Origin: Gammaproteobacteria bacterium
Lineage (GTDB): Bacteria; Pseudomonadota; Gammaproteobacteria; Thiohalobacterales; Thiohalobacteraceae
Reading direction: 5' to 3'
Assembly (NCBI GenBank): GCA_016214925.1
Contig: JACRMO010000087.1
Coordinates: 1-5,655, forward strand
Length of the DNA: 5,655 nucleotides
Position numbers and translations under genes: made by a program. How positions within the stretch are numbered: the first letter of the stretch is position 1; the number at the start of each line of letters is the position of its first letter. A model generated the notes under the pieces. The model worked only from the letters and a program-made list of their open reading frames with translations, was not told where the DNA came from and did not search any database. Shown in pieces: positions 1-5,467 of the stretch.

Positions 1-170
1 GCGGTATCTACATTCAGGAGAATCGCAAGGAAGTGAACAAGATCCCATTCCTCGGTGACCTGCCTGGCGTGGGTGCGGCCTTCCGCAACACCCGTAAAAT
101 CGACAACAAGTCGGAACTGCTGATCTTCGTCACGCCGAAGATCCTCAAGGACACTTTGGTTTCCAACTAA
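1..170 (+). CDS. pilQ: Type IV pilus secretin PilQ, C-terminal end (5' part outside window)
   Basis: PilQ forms the outer-membrane ring through which the type IV pilus passes. Only the last 55 codons are present, read in frame from base 3 to the TAA at 168-170. They carry the C-terminal secretin signature: a KIPFLGDLPGVGAAF stretch (bases 42-86), the counterpart of the family's V-P-x-L-G-D-I-P-x-L-G-x-L-F motif, then about ten residues later ELLIFVTPKIL, the last beta strand of the secretin barrel. The protein stops a few residues after that strand, as many PilQ proteins do. The downstream aroK-aroB pair supports PilQ over a type II secretion GspD, because pilMNOPQ-aroK-aroB is a common gammaproteobacterial order. 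The family call is firm; the specific symbol rests partly on context. Confidence 0.9.
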   Translation, partial: GIYIQENRKEVNKIPFLGDLPGVGAAFRNTRKIDNKSELLIFVTPKILKDTLVSN

Positions 171-191
171 GCAGACTCCGACTTGTAAGCC

Positions 192-206
192 GCCAGACTT
201 TCTGGC
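192..206 (+). other. Short perfect hairpin between pilQ and aroK
   Basis: GCCAGA (192-197) and TCTGGC (201-206) are exact reverse complements around the 3-nt loop CTT. The hairpin lies 21 bases after the pilQ stop and ends 5 bases before the first aroK ATG. No T-run follows, so it is not a classical terminator by itself. It could protect the pilQ mRNA 3' end or act with the larger hairpin just downstream. A 6-bp stem can also occur by chance. Confidence 0.4.
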
Positions 207-211
207 ATACC

Positions 212-769
212 ATGCCCGGCATGACACACATGCCGGGCAATGTTTTTCTGGTCGGTCCCATGGGGGCCGGCAAAACCACCATCGGACGCCAACTCGCGCG
301 TCTGCTCAAGCGCGACTTCCTCGACAGCGACCGCGAGATCGAACAGCGTACCGGAGTCAACATCCCGCTGATCTTCGAGCTGGAAGGCGAGGCCGGTTTC
401 CGCGCCCGCGAACGTAGCGTAATCGACGAGCTGACCCAACTGCCGGATATCGTGCTGGCGACCGGTGGCGGCGCCATCCTCGACCCGGACAACCGCCGGC
501 ATCTGTCCGAGCGTGGCACGGTGGTGTATCTGGAAACCTCCGTCGACCAGCAACTCAAGCGCACCGGTCGCGACCGCAACCGGCCCTTGCTGCAAACCGA
601 GGACCCCAGACGCCGGCTGGAAGAATTGCTCGCCATCCGCGACCCGCTCTACCGGGAGATCGCCGAGATCATGGTGCTCACCGATGGGCGCACCGCCAAA
701 GACGTCGTCAACCAGATCCTGCGCCACATCCGGCCTGCACGTCCCAAACGCGCCCGGACGCAGCGCTGA
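212..769 (+). CDS. aroK: Shikimate kinase
   Basis: AroK phosphorylates the 3-hydroxyl of shikimate with ATP in the cytoplasm, the fifth step of the shikimate pathway to chorismate. The 185-residue product has the P-loop GPMGAGKT at residues 15-22, the DSD pair (D38, D40) for Mg and shikimate, substrate arginine R64 in GFR, the GGG loop at 85-87, the LID with RNRPLL (R124 the likely ATP-contacting Arg) and the C-terminal IRDPLY (R143). It matches remembered E. coli AroK almost motif for motif. Three in-frame ATGs (212, 221, 230) are possible starts. The third (MPGNVFLVG) aligns best in length with E. coli AroK, which has five residues before the equivalent NIFLVG. None has a convincing Shine-Dalgarno, and all three lie in or beside a strong hairpin. 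The tail after residue 172 is basic (RPARPKRARTQR) and longer than in E. coli. It follows pilQ by 41 nt. Confidence 0.95.
   Translation: MPGMTHMPGNVFLVGPMGAGKTTIGRQLARLLKRDFLDSDREIEQRTGVNIPLIFELEGEAGFRARERSVIDELTQLPDIVLATGGGAILDPDNRRHLSERGTVVYLETSVDQQLKRTGRDRNRPLLQTEDPRRRLEELLAIRDPLYREIAEIMVLTDGRTAKDVVNQILRHIRPARPKRARTQR
213..247 (+). promoter_or_regulatory. Strong hairpin plus T-run over the aroK start codons
   Basis: TGCCCGGCATG (213-223) and CATGCCGGGCA (229-239) are exact 11-bp reverse complements around the loop ACACA. A run of five T begins four bases after the stem (243-247). This looks like an intrinsic terminator, but it covers the aroK initiation region: ATG 221 and ATG 230 are inside the stem and ATG 212 overlaps its base. 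It could attenuate read-through from the pil operon or limit aroK translation. It can also be read as two near-identical palindromic sites, CATGCC(C/G)GGCA at 211-221 and 229-239, 18 bp apart, which could bind a protein. The structure is directly visible; its function is inference. Confidence 0.5.
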
Positions 770-838
770 TCGCCGGTCTTTGCCTGACGCAACGATTCAC
801 TTATCCTCACTGTTTTGAAAATGCCCGCGTGGCGTGGC

Positions 839-844
839 AGGAAA
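839..844 (+). promoter_or_regulatory. aroB ribosome binding site, decides the start
   Basis: AGGAAA lies with its AGGA core six bases before the ATG at 849. It falls inside the reading frame that would begin at the in-frame GTG at 834, so it argues for ATG 849 as the real aroB start. Confidence 0.65.
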
Positions 845-848
845 CCCT

Positions 849-1940
849 ATGCGTACTCTGCAACTCGATCTTGGCGCACGCAGCTACCCGATTTATATCG
901 GCACGCAGCTGCTGGCCGATTCACGGCTGTTCACTCCGCATATCCACGGCAAACAAGTGCTGGTGGTCAGCAACGTGACCGTGGCACCGCTGTATCTCGA
1001 CGCCTTACAGAGCGCGCTGCCGGGTTACACCCTAAAGCATATCAATCTACCCGATGGCGAGGTCTACAAGACCCTCGATACACTCAATATGATCTTCGAT
1101 GCGCTGTTGGAGAACCGTTTCAACCGGCGCTGCACCCTGATCGCGTTGGGTGGCGGCGTGGTGGGCGACATCTGCGGCTTCGCCGCAGCCAGTTATCAGC
1201 GCGGCGTGGATTTCATTCAGGTGCCGACCACATTGCTCGCGCAAGTGGATTCCTCGGTGGGCGGCAAAACCGGCGTCAACCACAAACTCGGCAAGAACAT
1301 GATCGGCGCCTTTCACCAACCCAACTGCGTGGTCATCGATACCGATACACTCAACACCCTCGCCGACCGCGAGTTGTCGGCGGGCTTGGCCGAAATCATC
1401 AAATACGGACTGATACGCGATCCGGAATTTTTTACCTGGCTGGAACAGAATCTGGATCGCCTGCTGGCGCGCGACCCCGAGGCGCTGGCATTTGCCATCG
1501 AACGCTCCTGCCGCAACAAGGCCGAAGTGGTATCCGCCGACGAACGCGAAAGTGGCCAGCGTGCGCTGCTGAATCTCGGCCACACCTTCGGTCATGCGAT
1601 TGAAACCGGTACCGGCTACGGCACCTGGCTACACGGCGAAGCCGTCGGCACCGGCATGCTGTTGGCCGCCGAGCTATCGGCACGCCAAGGTTGGCTGAAT
1701 ACCACGCAGGTCGAGCGCATCACCCGACTTCTGGAACGCGCGCGCCTGCCGGTGCAGACACCAGCGAGCATGAATACCGAGCAGTTTCTGGATCTGATGG
1801 CCGTCGACAAAAAAGTGCTCGACGGCGGTCTGCGCCTGGTACTGATGAAAGCTATCGGCGAGGCCATCGTCACCAGCGACTTCGATGCCCGACATCTGCG
1901 CGCCACGCTGGATGCCGCGCACAGTCGCGCGGCGAGCTGA
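849..1940 (+). CDS. aroB: 3-Dehydroquinate synthase
   Basis: AroB converts DAHP to 3-dehydroquinate, the second step of the shikimate pathway, in the cytoplasm with NAD and a divalent metal (Zn or Co). The 363-residue product is the usual length (E. coli, 362). Visible motifs are LPDGE (67-71), the NAD loop GGGVVGD (101-107), PTTLLAQVDSSVGGKT (126-141), KNMIGAF (149-155) and DKKVL (320-324). The metal ligands are E182 in AEIIKY, H245 in GHTFGH and H262 in LHGEAV, matching E184, H247 and H264 of the E. coli enzyme. A GTG at 834 would add five residues (MAGNP) with no homology; ATG 849 has a good ribosome binding site and gives the normal N-terminus. It follows aroK by 79 nt, and dgt begins 29 nt after its stop, so the three are probably co-transcribed. 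No key residue is missing. Confidence 0.97.
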   Translation: MRTLQLDLGARSYPIYIGTQLLADSRLFTPHIHGKQVLVVSNVTVAPLYLDALQSALPGYTLKHINLPDGEVYKTLDTLNMIFDALLENRFNRRCTLIALGGGVVGDICGFAAASYQRGVDFIQVPTTLLAQVDSSVGGKTGVNHKLGKNMIGAFHQPNCVVIDTDTLNTLADRELSAGLAEIIKYGLIRDPEFFTWLEQNLDRLLARDPEALAFAIERSCRNKAEVVSADERESGQRALLNLGHTFGHAIETGTGYGTWLHGEAVGTGMLLAAELSARQGWLNTTQVERITRLLERARLPVQTPASMNTEQFLDLMAVDKKVLDGGLRLVLMKAIGEAIVTSDFDARHLRATLDAAHSRAAS

Positions 1941-1961
1941 TCCCTTGAGCTGCGCGTGCGC

Positions 1962-1978
1962 ATGAGGAAATGAACTTG
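1962..1978 (+). promoter_or_regulatory. dgt initiation region with 3-codon mini-ORF and ambiguous start
   Basis: The only good Shine-Dalgarno, GAGGA, is at 1964-1968. That is one base before ATG 1970, which is too close, but seven bases before an in-frame TTG at 1976, which is ideal. The same stretch holds an out-of-frame mini-ORF, ATG AGG AAA TGA (1962-1973), whose stop overlaps ATG 1970. The true start may be TTG 1976, shortening the protein by two residues. Confidence 0.45.
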
Positions 1979-3145
1979 CCGACTTCAGCAATCGACACCG
2001 GTCTGGCACCTTACGCGGCCACCGACAGCCGTTCGCGCGGTCGTCGCCACAGTGAACCGAAACCGGCTTACCGCAGCGAATTCCAGCGCGACCGCGACCG
2101 CATCATCCATTCCGCCGCGTTTCGTCGTCTGGAATACAAGACGCAGGTGTTCGTGAACCATGAAGGCGATCTGTTCCGCACACGCCTGACGCACTCCATC
2201 GAAGTCGCGCAGATCGCCCGTTCCATCACCCGCGCACTGCGCCTGAACGAAGATCTCACCGAAGCCATCGCGCTCGCCCACGACCTCGGCCACACGCCCT
2301 TCGGTCATGCCGGCCAGGATGCGCTCAACGCCTGCATGAAATCCTATGGCGGCTTCGAGCATAACTTGCAATCGCTGCGCGTGGTCGACGAACTCGAAGA
2401 ACGCTATGCGGAATTCAGCGGCCTTAATCTCACCTTCGAGACACGCGAAGGCATTCTGAAACACTGCTCAGCCGTCAATGCGCGAGAGCTCGGCGAACTC
2501 GGCGAACGCTTCCTCACGCACCAACAACCCAGTCTGGAAGCACAACTGACCGATCTCGCCGACGCCATCGCTTACAACAGTCACGACGTCGACGACGGCC
2601 TGCGTGCGCGCCTGATCGACATCGAAGCACTCAACGAAATTCGTCTGTTCCGCGATCAATACGCGGAGGTGCGCAACGCCTATCCAGATCTCAATCTGCG
2701 CCGGACCGTGCACGAGGTGGTGCGCCGCATGATCAACCGACAAGTCGTGGATCTGGTCGAAACCAGCATCCAGCGATTGCGCGCCGCCGCGCCCGCCGAT
2801 ATCGGGGCGGTGCGTGCACACGCGGAACCGCTGATCGCCTATAGCGACAACATGCGCGAACAGAACCTGGAGCTGAAACGCTTCCTGCGCCACAGTCTGT
2901 ATCAGCATTACCGCGTGCACCGCATGACCACCAAGGCCGGGCGCGTGGTAACGTCACTATTCGAAGCCTTTATCGACGACCCGCGACTGTTGCCGGACGA
3001 GGCGCGTGAACACAGTCAGCGTGTCGAAGCCATCATGGGCACGCCCGGGCGCGCGCGCGGCGTGGCCGACTACATCGCCGGCATGACCGACCGTTATGCA
3101 ATCACCGAATACGAACGCGTCTACAATCCCAAGGAACTGACCTGA
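1970..3145 (+). CDS. dgt: Deoxyguanosinetriphosphate triphosphohydrolase-like protein (HD domain)
   Basis: Members of this family hydrolyse dNTPs, classically dGTP, to the deoxynucleoside and triphosphate, and so help set dNTP pools. The product is 391 residues, the size of the shorter dGTPase-like subfamily rather than the 505-residue E. coli Dgt, so its substrate may differ and need not be dGTP. Early conserved blocks are RSEFQRDRDRIIHS (35-48) and FRRLEYKTQVF (51-61). Predicted metal ligands of the HD core are H75 in THS, H104-D105 in AHDLGHTPFGH, and D198 in LADAIAY. FEHNLQSLRVV (129-139) and LTFETREGILKH (154-165) are also family-typical, and the C-terminus has YQHYRVHRM (311-319). A TTG at 1976 may be the real start on ribosome-binding-site grounds. 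It sits 29 nt after aroB and 26 nt before the WGR gene, in the same apparent operon. The frame is intact throughout. Confidence 0.92.
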   Translation: MNLPTSAIDTGLAPYAATDSRSRGRRHSEPKPAYRSEFQRDRDRIIHSAAFRRLEYKTQVFVNHEGDLFRTRLTHSIEVAQIARSITRALRLNEDLTEAIALAHDLGHTPFGHAGQDALNACMKSYGGFEHNLQSLRVVDELEERYAEFSGLNLTFETREGILKHCSAVNARELGELGERFLTHQQPSLEAQLTDLADAIAYNSHDVDDGLRARLIDIEALNEIRLFRDQYAEVRNAYPDLNLRRTVHEVVRRMINRQVVDLVETSIQRLRAAAPADIGAVRAHAEPLIAYSDNMREQNLELKRFLRHSLYQHYRVHRMTTKAGRVVTSLFEAFIDDPRLLPDEAREHSQRVEAIMGTPGRARGVADYIAGMTDRYAITEYERVYNPKELT

Positions 3146-3171
3146 GGGTCGGCGCTTGCCACTGAATCATC

Positions 3172-3423
3172 ATGCGCATCTACATGCAGACAGCCATTGG
3201 CGAAGATGCCACGCCCCGCTACTATCACCTGCATCTGCAGGAAGATCTGCTGGAGGGTTGGACGCTGGTGCGCGAATCCGGCCGGCAGGGCTCCGGAGGG
3301 CGTGTGGTCAAACAACACTTCGTGGATCGTGAGAGCGCCGAACAGGCCCTGCTCAAAATACGCGACGAACAAGTGCGGAAAGGTTTTCGCATCGTGTTTA
3401 TTCAGGGACAGGAACCACGTTGA
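3172..3423 (+). CDS. Small WGR-domain protein
   Basis: An 83-residue cytoplasmic protein that is almost entirely one WGR domain. The pattern runs RYYHLHLQEDL (16-26), G29-W30-T-L-V-R (29-34), then SGRQGSGGR (36-44), a QHF strand (48-50), the helix ESAEQALLKIRDEQVRKG (54-71) and a final FRIVF strand (72-76). WGR domains bind nucleic acid in PARPs and occur in bacterial proteins of mostly unknown role. The name-giving Trp is replaced by Ser here (S36-G37-R38), although the Gly and Arg remain. No signal peptide or membrane segment is visible. ATG 3172 has only a distant purine stretch (GAGGG at 3144-3148), so ribosomes may re-initiate after dgt; ATG 3184 is an alternative. Its TGA overlaps the TTG start of the DamX-like gene, suggesting translational coupling. 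Function is unknown. Confidence 0.85.
   Translation: MRIYMQTAIGEDATPRYYHLHLQEDLLEGWTLVRESGRQGSGGRVVKQHFVDRESAEQALLKIRDEQVRKGFRIVFIQGQEPR
3410..3423 (+). promoter_or_regulatory. DamX-like gene RBS and TTGA stop/start overlap
   Basis: AGGA (3410-3413) lies six bases before a TTG at 3420-3422. That TTG overlaps the TGA stop of the WGR gene (3421-3423) in a TTGA arrangement. The first in-frame ATG of the downstream gene comes only around residue 56, inside the ATPase domain, which makes TTG 3420 the most credible start. Confidence 0.7.
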
Positions 3424-5261
3424 ACGCACCGGAACACAATCCCCTCGCCGCGGCCGAGTATCTCGCCACGCTCGGACTGCAACAGGCACCCTATCTCGAC
3501 TCGACTGACGCGCGGTTCTTTTATGCCGACCCGGGTCTGACCCAACGTCTCGATCTGCTGCAACACCTCACCCAGTTCGGCGACATGCTCCTCGGCGTCA
3601 GCGGGCCCGTCGGCAGCGGCAAGACTATTCTGGCGCAGCAATTTCTGCAGCGCGGCAACACCAACTGGCGCAGCTGCCGCCTTAACGGCGCGCACCTCCA
3701 ACACCCCGATGAGCTGTTGGTAAAACTCGCCGAGTGTTTTGGTCTGCAAGCATCCGCCACGCCGGAACGCCTCAAGGCCGAACTGGTCCGGCATTGCCAA
3801 ACCCTACGGCACAACACTCAACTGGCAGTGGTCGTCATCGACGATGCCCAACAACTGCCCGATCCGGTGCTCAAGGCCCTGCTGGAGTTGGCCGACGGCC
3901 CGCGTGAGACGCTTAAACTGCTGCGTGTCATTCTGTTCAGCGAGCCGGGGCTCGAACAACGGTTGGCCGCGACTGGCTGGCACAGCCCCCAGCAACCGCT
4001 GCTACACAATGTGGAAATCCCTCGCTTCGATGAACAGCAGACCGCCGCTTATCTGATGTATCGCCTCGCCGTGGCCGGCTATTCGGGCGAAAGCCCGTTT
4101 AGCCTCACCGAGATCCGCGCGCTGCACAAAGCTACCGATGGTCTGCCCGGCAAACTCAATGTACTGGCCCACGAAACCCTGATAGAGCATGCCAGCCGGA
4201 TGGCCGCCCGCAAAACGGTGTCCGCGGCCGGTTCGCGCCGCGCCCCACCGGTATTGGTGTTGGGGCTGATCGGCAGCCTGATCGCGGGAGGACTCACCTG
4301 GTATTTGAGCCAAAACCAGACAACACACGAGCCCCTCGCCCCCCCATTAGACTTAGTGACATCGGCACCCCCTACGGCCCCGGCGACCAGCCCCAAAACC
4401 GAGAACGTCACGCCGGTCCCGCCTGAGGTACCCTCGGAGCGTCCCGCACAAGAGTCCGGCGAATCTCTTGAGACAACCCCAGAAATCCAACAATCGACTG
4501 ATAAACATAATAAAATTCAAAGCGAACCCGCGTCCGCATCTAGCCAACCGGCCACTCCAGCCAACACGACAACGGCTGCGGACGACGTGCGCCCCGCCGA
4601 CCTCGCCCGGCCAGAACCCGAACCGGCACCGACGGTTCCCGACACAGCCCCTGCTACCGTAGCCGTGACCACACCCGCCCCCGTGATGGACAGCCCAGTG
4701 CCACCGCCCCAATCGACCGGACTAGCGACCGCGCCGATCGATGCGCCCGCTTTGCCCGCCGTCACCCCGGCGGGCAAAGCGTCAGCCCCTGGTGGGATCA
4801 CCGCCGCCAAGCCCACGCCGACGGAAAAACCGCAACCGGCCACAGTCAGCGCGCCCGTTACCACTACACCCGGTCCGACGACTCAACCCGCGCCAACCCC
4901 CGCACCTGAACCGAGCCAGCCCGTGGCCACACCAATCACACCGGCAGCAGCGTCGGAACAGCTGGGCAGCGCGTGGTTGCAATCACGCCCCGACTCTCAC
5001 TTCACTCTGCAATTGCTCGGTGGTCGCAGCGAAAAATCCCTACGCGAGTACCTGCGGCAGAATCCCGTGCCAGAACCGGTCGCCACGTTCCGTACGGTAT
5101 ACAAAGGCGCGAATTGGTATGTGCTGATCCATGGAGACTTCGAGAACAGCGCGCAAGCACATGCGGCAGCCGCGGCCTTACCGGCCAACGTGCGCAAAGG
5201 CAAGCCCTGGGCGCGCAGCTTCGCCTCGGTATACGCCGACATCCAAAAGACTCAACGCTGA
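3420..5261 (+). CDS. damX: DamX-like protein: ExeA-type AAA ATPase + membrane segment + SPOR domain
   Basis: A 613-residue, probably inner-membrane, protein. Residues 11-265 resemble the ExeA/GspA-type AAA ATPase: Walker A GPVGSGKT (62-69), Walker B LAVVVIDDAQQL (135-146, acidic D141-D142) and a sensor-like VILFSEPGLEQRL (170-182). Basic residues (R264, R273-R274) precede one hydrophobic segment, about 277-296, so the ATPase is expected in the cytoplasm and the rest in the periplasm. Residues about 297-517 are a Pro/Thr/Ala linker (49 Pro in residues 301-510). Residues 525-608 are a SPOR domain like that of E. coli DamX (HFTLQL 527-532, WYVLIHGDF 566-574, LPANVRKGKPWA 587-598), which should bind denuded septal peptidoglycan. 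E. coli DamX lacks the N-terminal ATPase. The family's general role is in cell division; the ATPase substrate is unknown. It starts at TTG, coupled to the WGR gene. The linker holds an AT-rich patch and a perfect hairpin, listed separately. The symbol reflects SPOR similarity and aroB-operon context. Confidence 0.88.
   Translation: MNAPEHNPLAAAEYLATLGLQQAPYLDSTDARFFYADPGLTQRLDLLQHLTQFGDMLLGVSGPVGSGKTILAQQFLQRGNTNWRSCRLNGAHLQHPDELLVKLAECFGLQASATPERLKAELVRHCQTLRHNTQLAVVVIDDAQQLPDPVLKALLELADGPRETLKLLRVILFSEPGLEQRLAATGWHSPQQPLLHNVEIPRFDEQQTAAYLMYRLAVAGYSGESPFSLTEIRALHKATDGLPGKLNVLAHETLIEHASRMAARKTVSAAGSRRAPPVLVLGLIGSLIAGGLTWYLSQNQTTHEPLAPPLDLVTSAPPTAPATSPKTENVTPVPPEVPSERPAQESGESLETTPEIQQSTDKHNKIQSEPASASSQPATPANTTTAADDVRPADLARPEPEPAPTVPDTAPATVAVTTPAPVMDSPVPPPQSTGLATAPIDAPALPAVTPAGKASAPGGITAAKPTPTEKPQPATVSAPVTTTPGPTTQPAPTPAPEPSQPVATPITPAAASEQLGSAWLQSRPDSHFTLQLLGGRSEKSLREYLRQNPVPEPVATFRTVYKGANWYVLIHGDFENSAQAHAAAAALPANVRKGKPWARSFASVYADIQKTQR
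4481..4520 (+). other. AT-rich patch inside the DamX linker coding sequence
   Basis: These 40 bases contain only 10 G or C (25%), and 4501-4520 only 2 of 20, while the surrounding gene is strongly GC-rich. The encoded residues (about 355-367, including STDKHNKIQ) are polar and Lys/Gln/Asn-rich, unlike the Pro/Thr/Ala linker on either side. One alternative frame shows TGA TAA ACA TAA TAA at 4499-4513. The gene's own frame stays open. Confidence 0.6.
4748..4781 (+). repeat. Perfect 14-bp inverted repeat (hairpin) inside the DamX linker
   Basis: CGCTTTGCCCGCCG (4748-4761) and CGGCGGGCAAAGCG (4768-4781) are exact reverse complements around the loop TCACCC. This is the longest perfect hairpin I noticed in the window. 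It codes for ordinary linker residues (APALPAVTPAGKAS). No T-run follows, so it is not a typical terminator. It could pause ribosomes, stabilise mRNA or be a slippage-prone recombination product. Confidence 0.6.
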
Positions 5262-5300
5262 GCTGGCACCCTCGCTCGCCACAGCCATGCCCCTGAAACT

Positions 5301-5321
5301 AAACGGGGAACACTCCCCTTT
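5301..5321 (+). terminator. Possible weak intrinsic terminator after the DamX-like gene
   Basis: GGGGA (5305-5309) and TCCCC (5314-5318) form a perfect 5-bp stem with loop ACAC. The stem can be extended by AAA (5301-5303) pairing with TTT (5319-5321), with C5304 bulged. The downstream sequence is only mildly T-rich (TTTGCTTAATT). It lies about 40 nt after the DamX stop and immediately before a promoter, where an operon end is expected. Confidence 0.45.
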
Positions 5322-5327
5322 GCTTAA

Positions 5328-5356
5328 TTGAACCGCCACACCCCCGGCGCTATACT
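5328..5356 (+). promoter_or_regulatory. Predicted sigma70-type promoter for gltB
   Basis: TTGAAC (5328-5333; 4 of 6 to TTGACA) and TATACT (5351-5356; 5 of 6 to TATAAT) are separated by exactly 17 bp. Transcription would start near 5363, giving an untranslated leader of about 105 nt before gltB. The promoter directly follows the possible terminator, which supports gltB being its own unit. Confidence 0.65.
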
Positions 5357-5369
5357 TGCCGGCCGCCCG

Positions 5370-5388
5370 GGGGTCCAATCGGGGTCCA
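5370..5388 (+). repeat. GGGGTCCA direct repeat with 11-bp period near the gltB transcription start
   Basis: GGGGTCCA occurs at 5370-5377 and again at 5381-5388, 11 bp apart, about one helical turn, just downstream of the predicted start point. Either copy could also pair imperfectly with GGACACCCCC at 5407-5416. It may be an operator or part of a leader RNA structure; neither is shown by the sequence alone. Confidence 0.4.
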
Positions 5389-5456
5389 GCCACGCCCGCG
5401 CGTTGAGGACACCCCCTCACCCCGCCGCGGAATTCCAAATTTGAACGCAGAACAAT

Positions 5457-5461
5457 GAGGT
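5457..5461 (+). promoter_or_regulatory. gltB ribosome binding site
   Basis: GAGGT sits six bases before ATG 5468 and is the only good Shine-Dalgarno in the leader. It fixes the start of a glutamate synthase N-terminus with the expected short propeptide. Confidence 0.7.
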
Positions 5462-5467
5462 CCGGCC

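Noticed and set aside
183..211. Possible promoter TTGTAA (183-188) with CATACC (206-211) before aroK
   Set aside because: Spacing is 17 bp, but the -10 element matches only 3 of 6 bases and transcription would start inside the aroK gene.
167..727. Long minus-strand open frame opposite aroK, and similar ones opposite aroB and dgt (1047-1595, 1985-2464, 2468-2920)
   Set aside because: These mirror strongly recognised + strand genes, have no recognisable protein features and are a normal effect of GC-rich codon use.
834..848. GTG at 834 as the aroB start
   Set aside because: It adds five non-homologous residues and would place the good AGGA ribosome binding site inside the gene; ATG 849 fits the family N-terminus.
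815..1603. 262-codon + strand frame overlapping aroB
   Set aside because: It runs in another frame across unmistakable AroB sequence, is Arg-rich and resembles no protein I know.
3049..3059. Alternating GC run in dgt, a possible Z-DNA former
   Set aside because: Only 11 bases long and explained by Gly-Arg-Ala-Arg codons in a GC-rich gene.
4300..4975. Pro/Thr/Ala-rich linker considered as a tandem repeat array or frameshifted sequence
   Set aside because: No regular repeat unit is visible, and recognisable SPOR sequence follows in the same frame, so it is an intact low-complexity linker.
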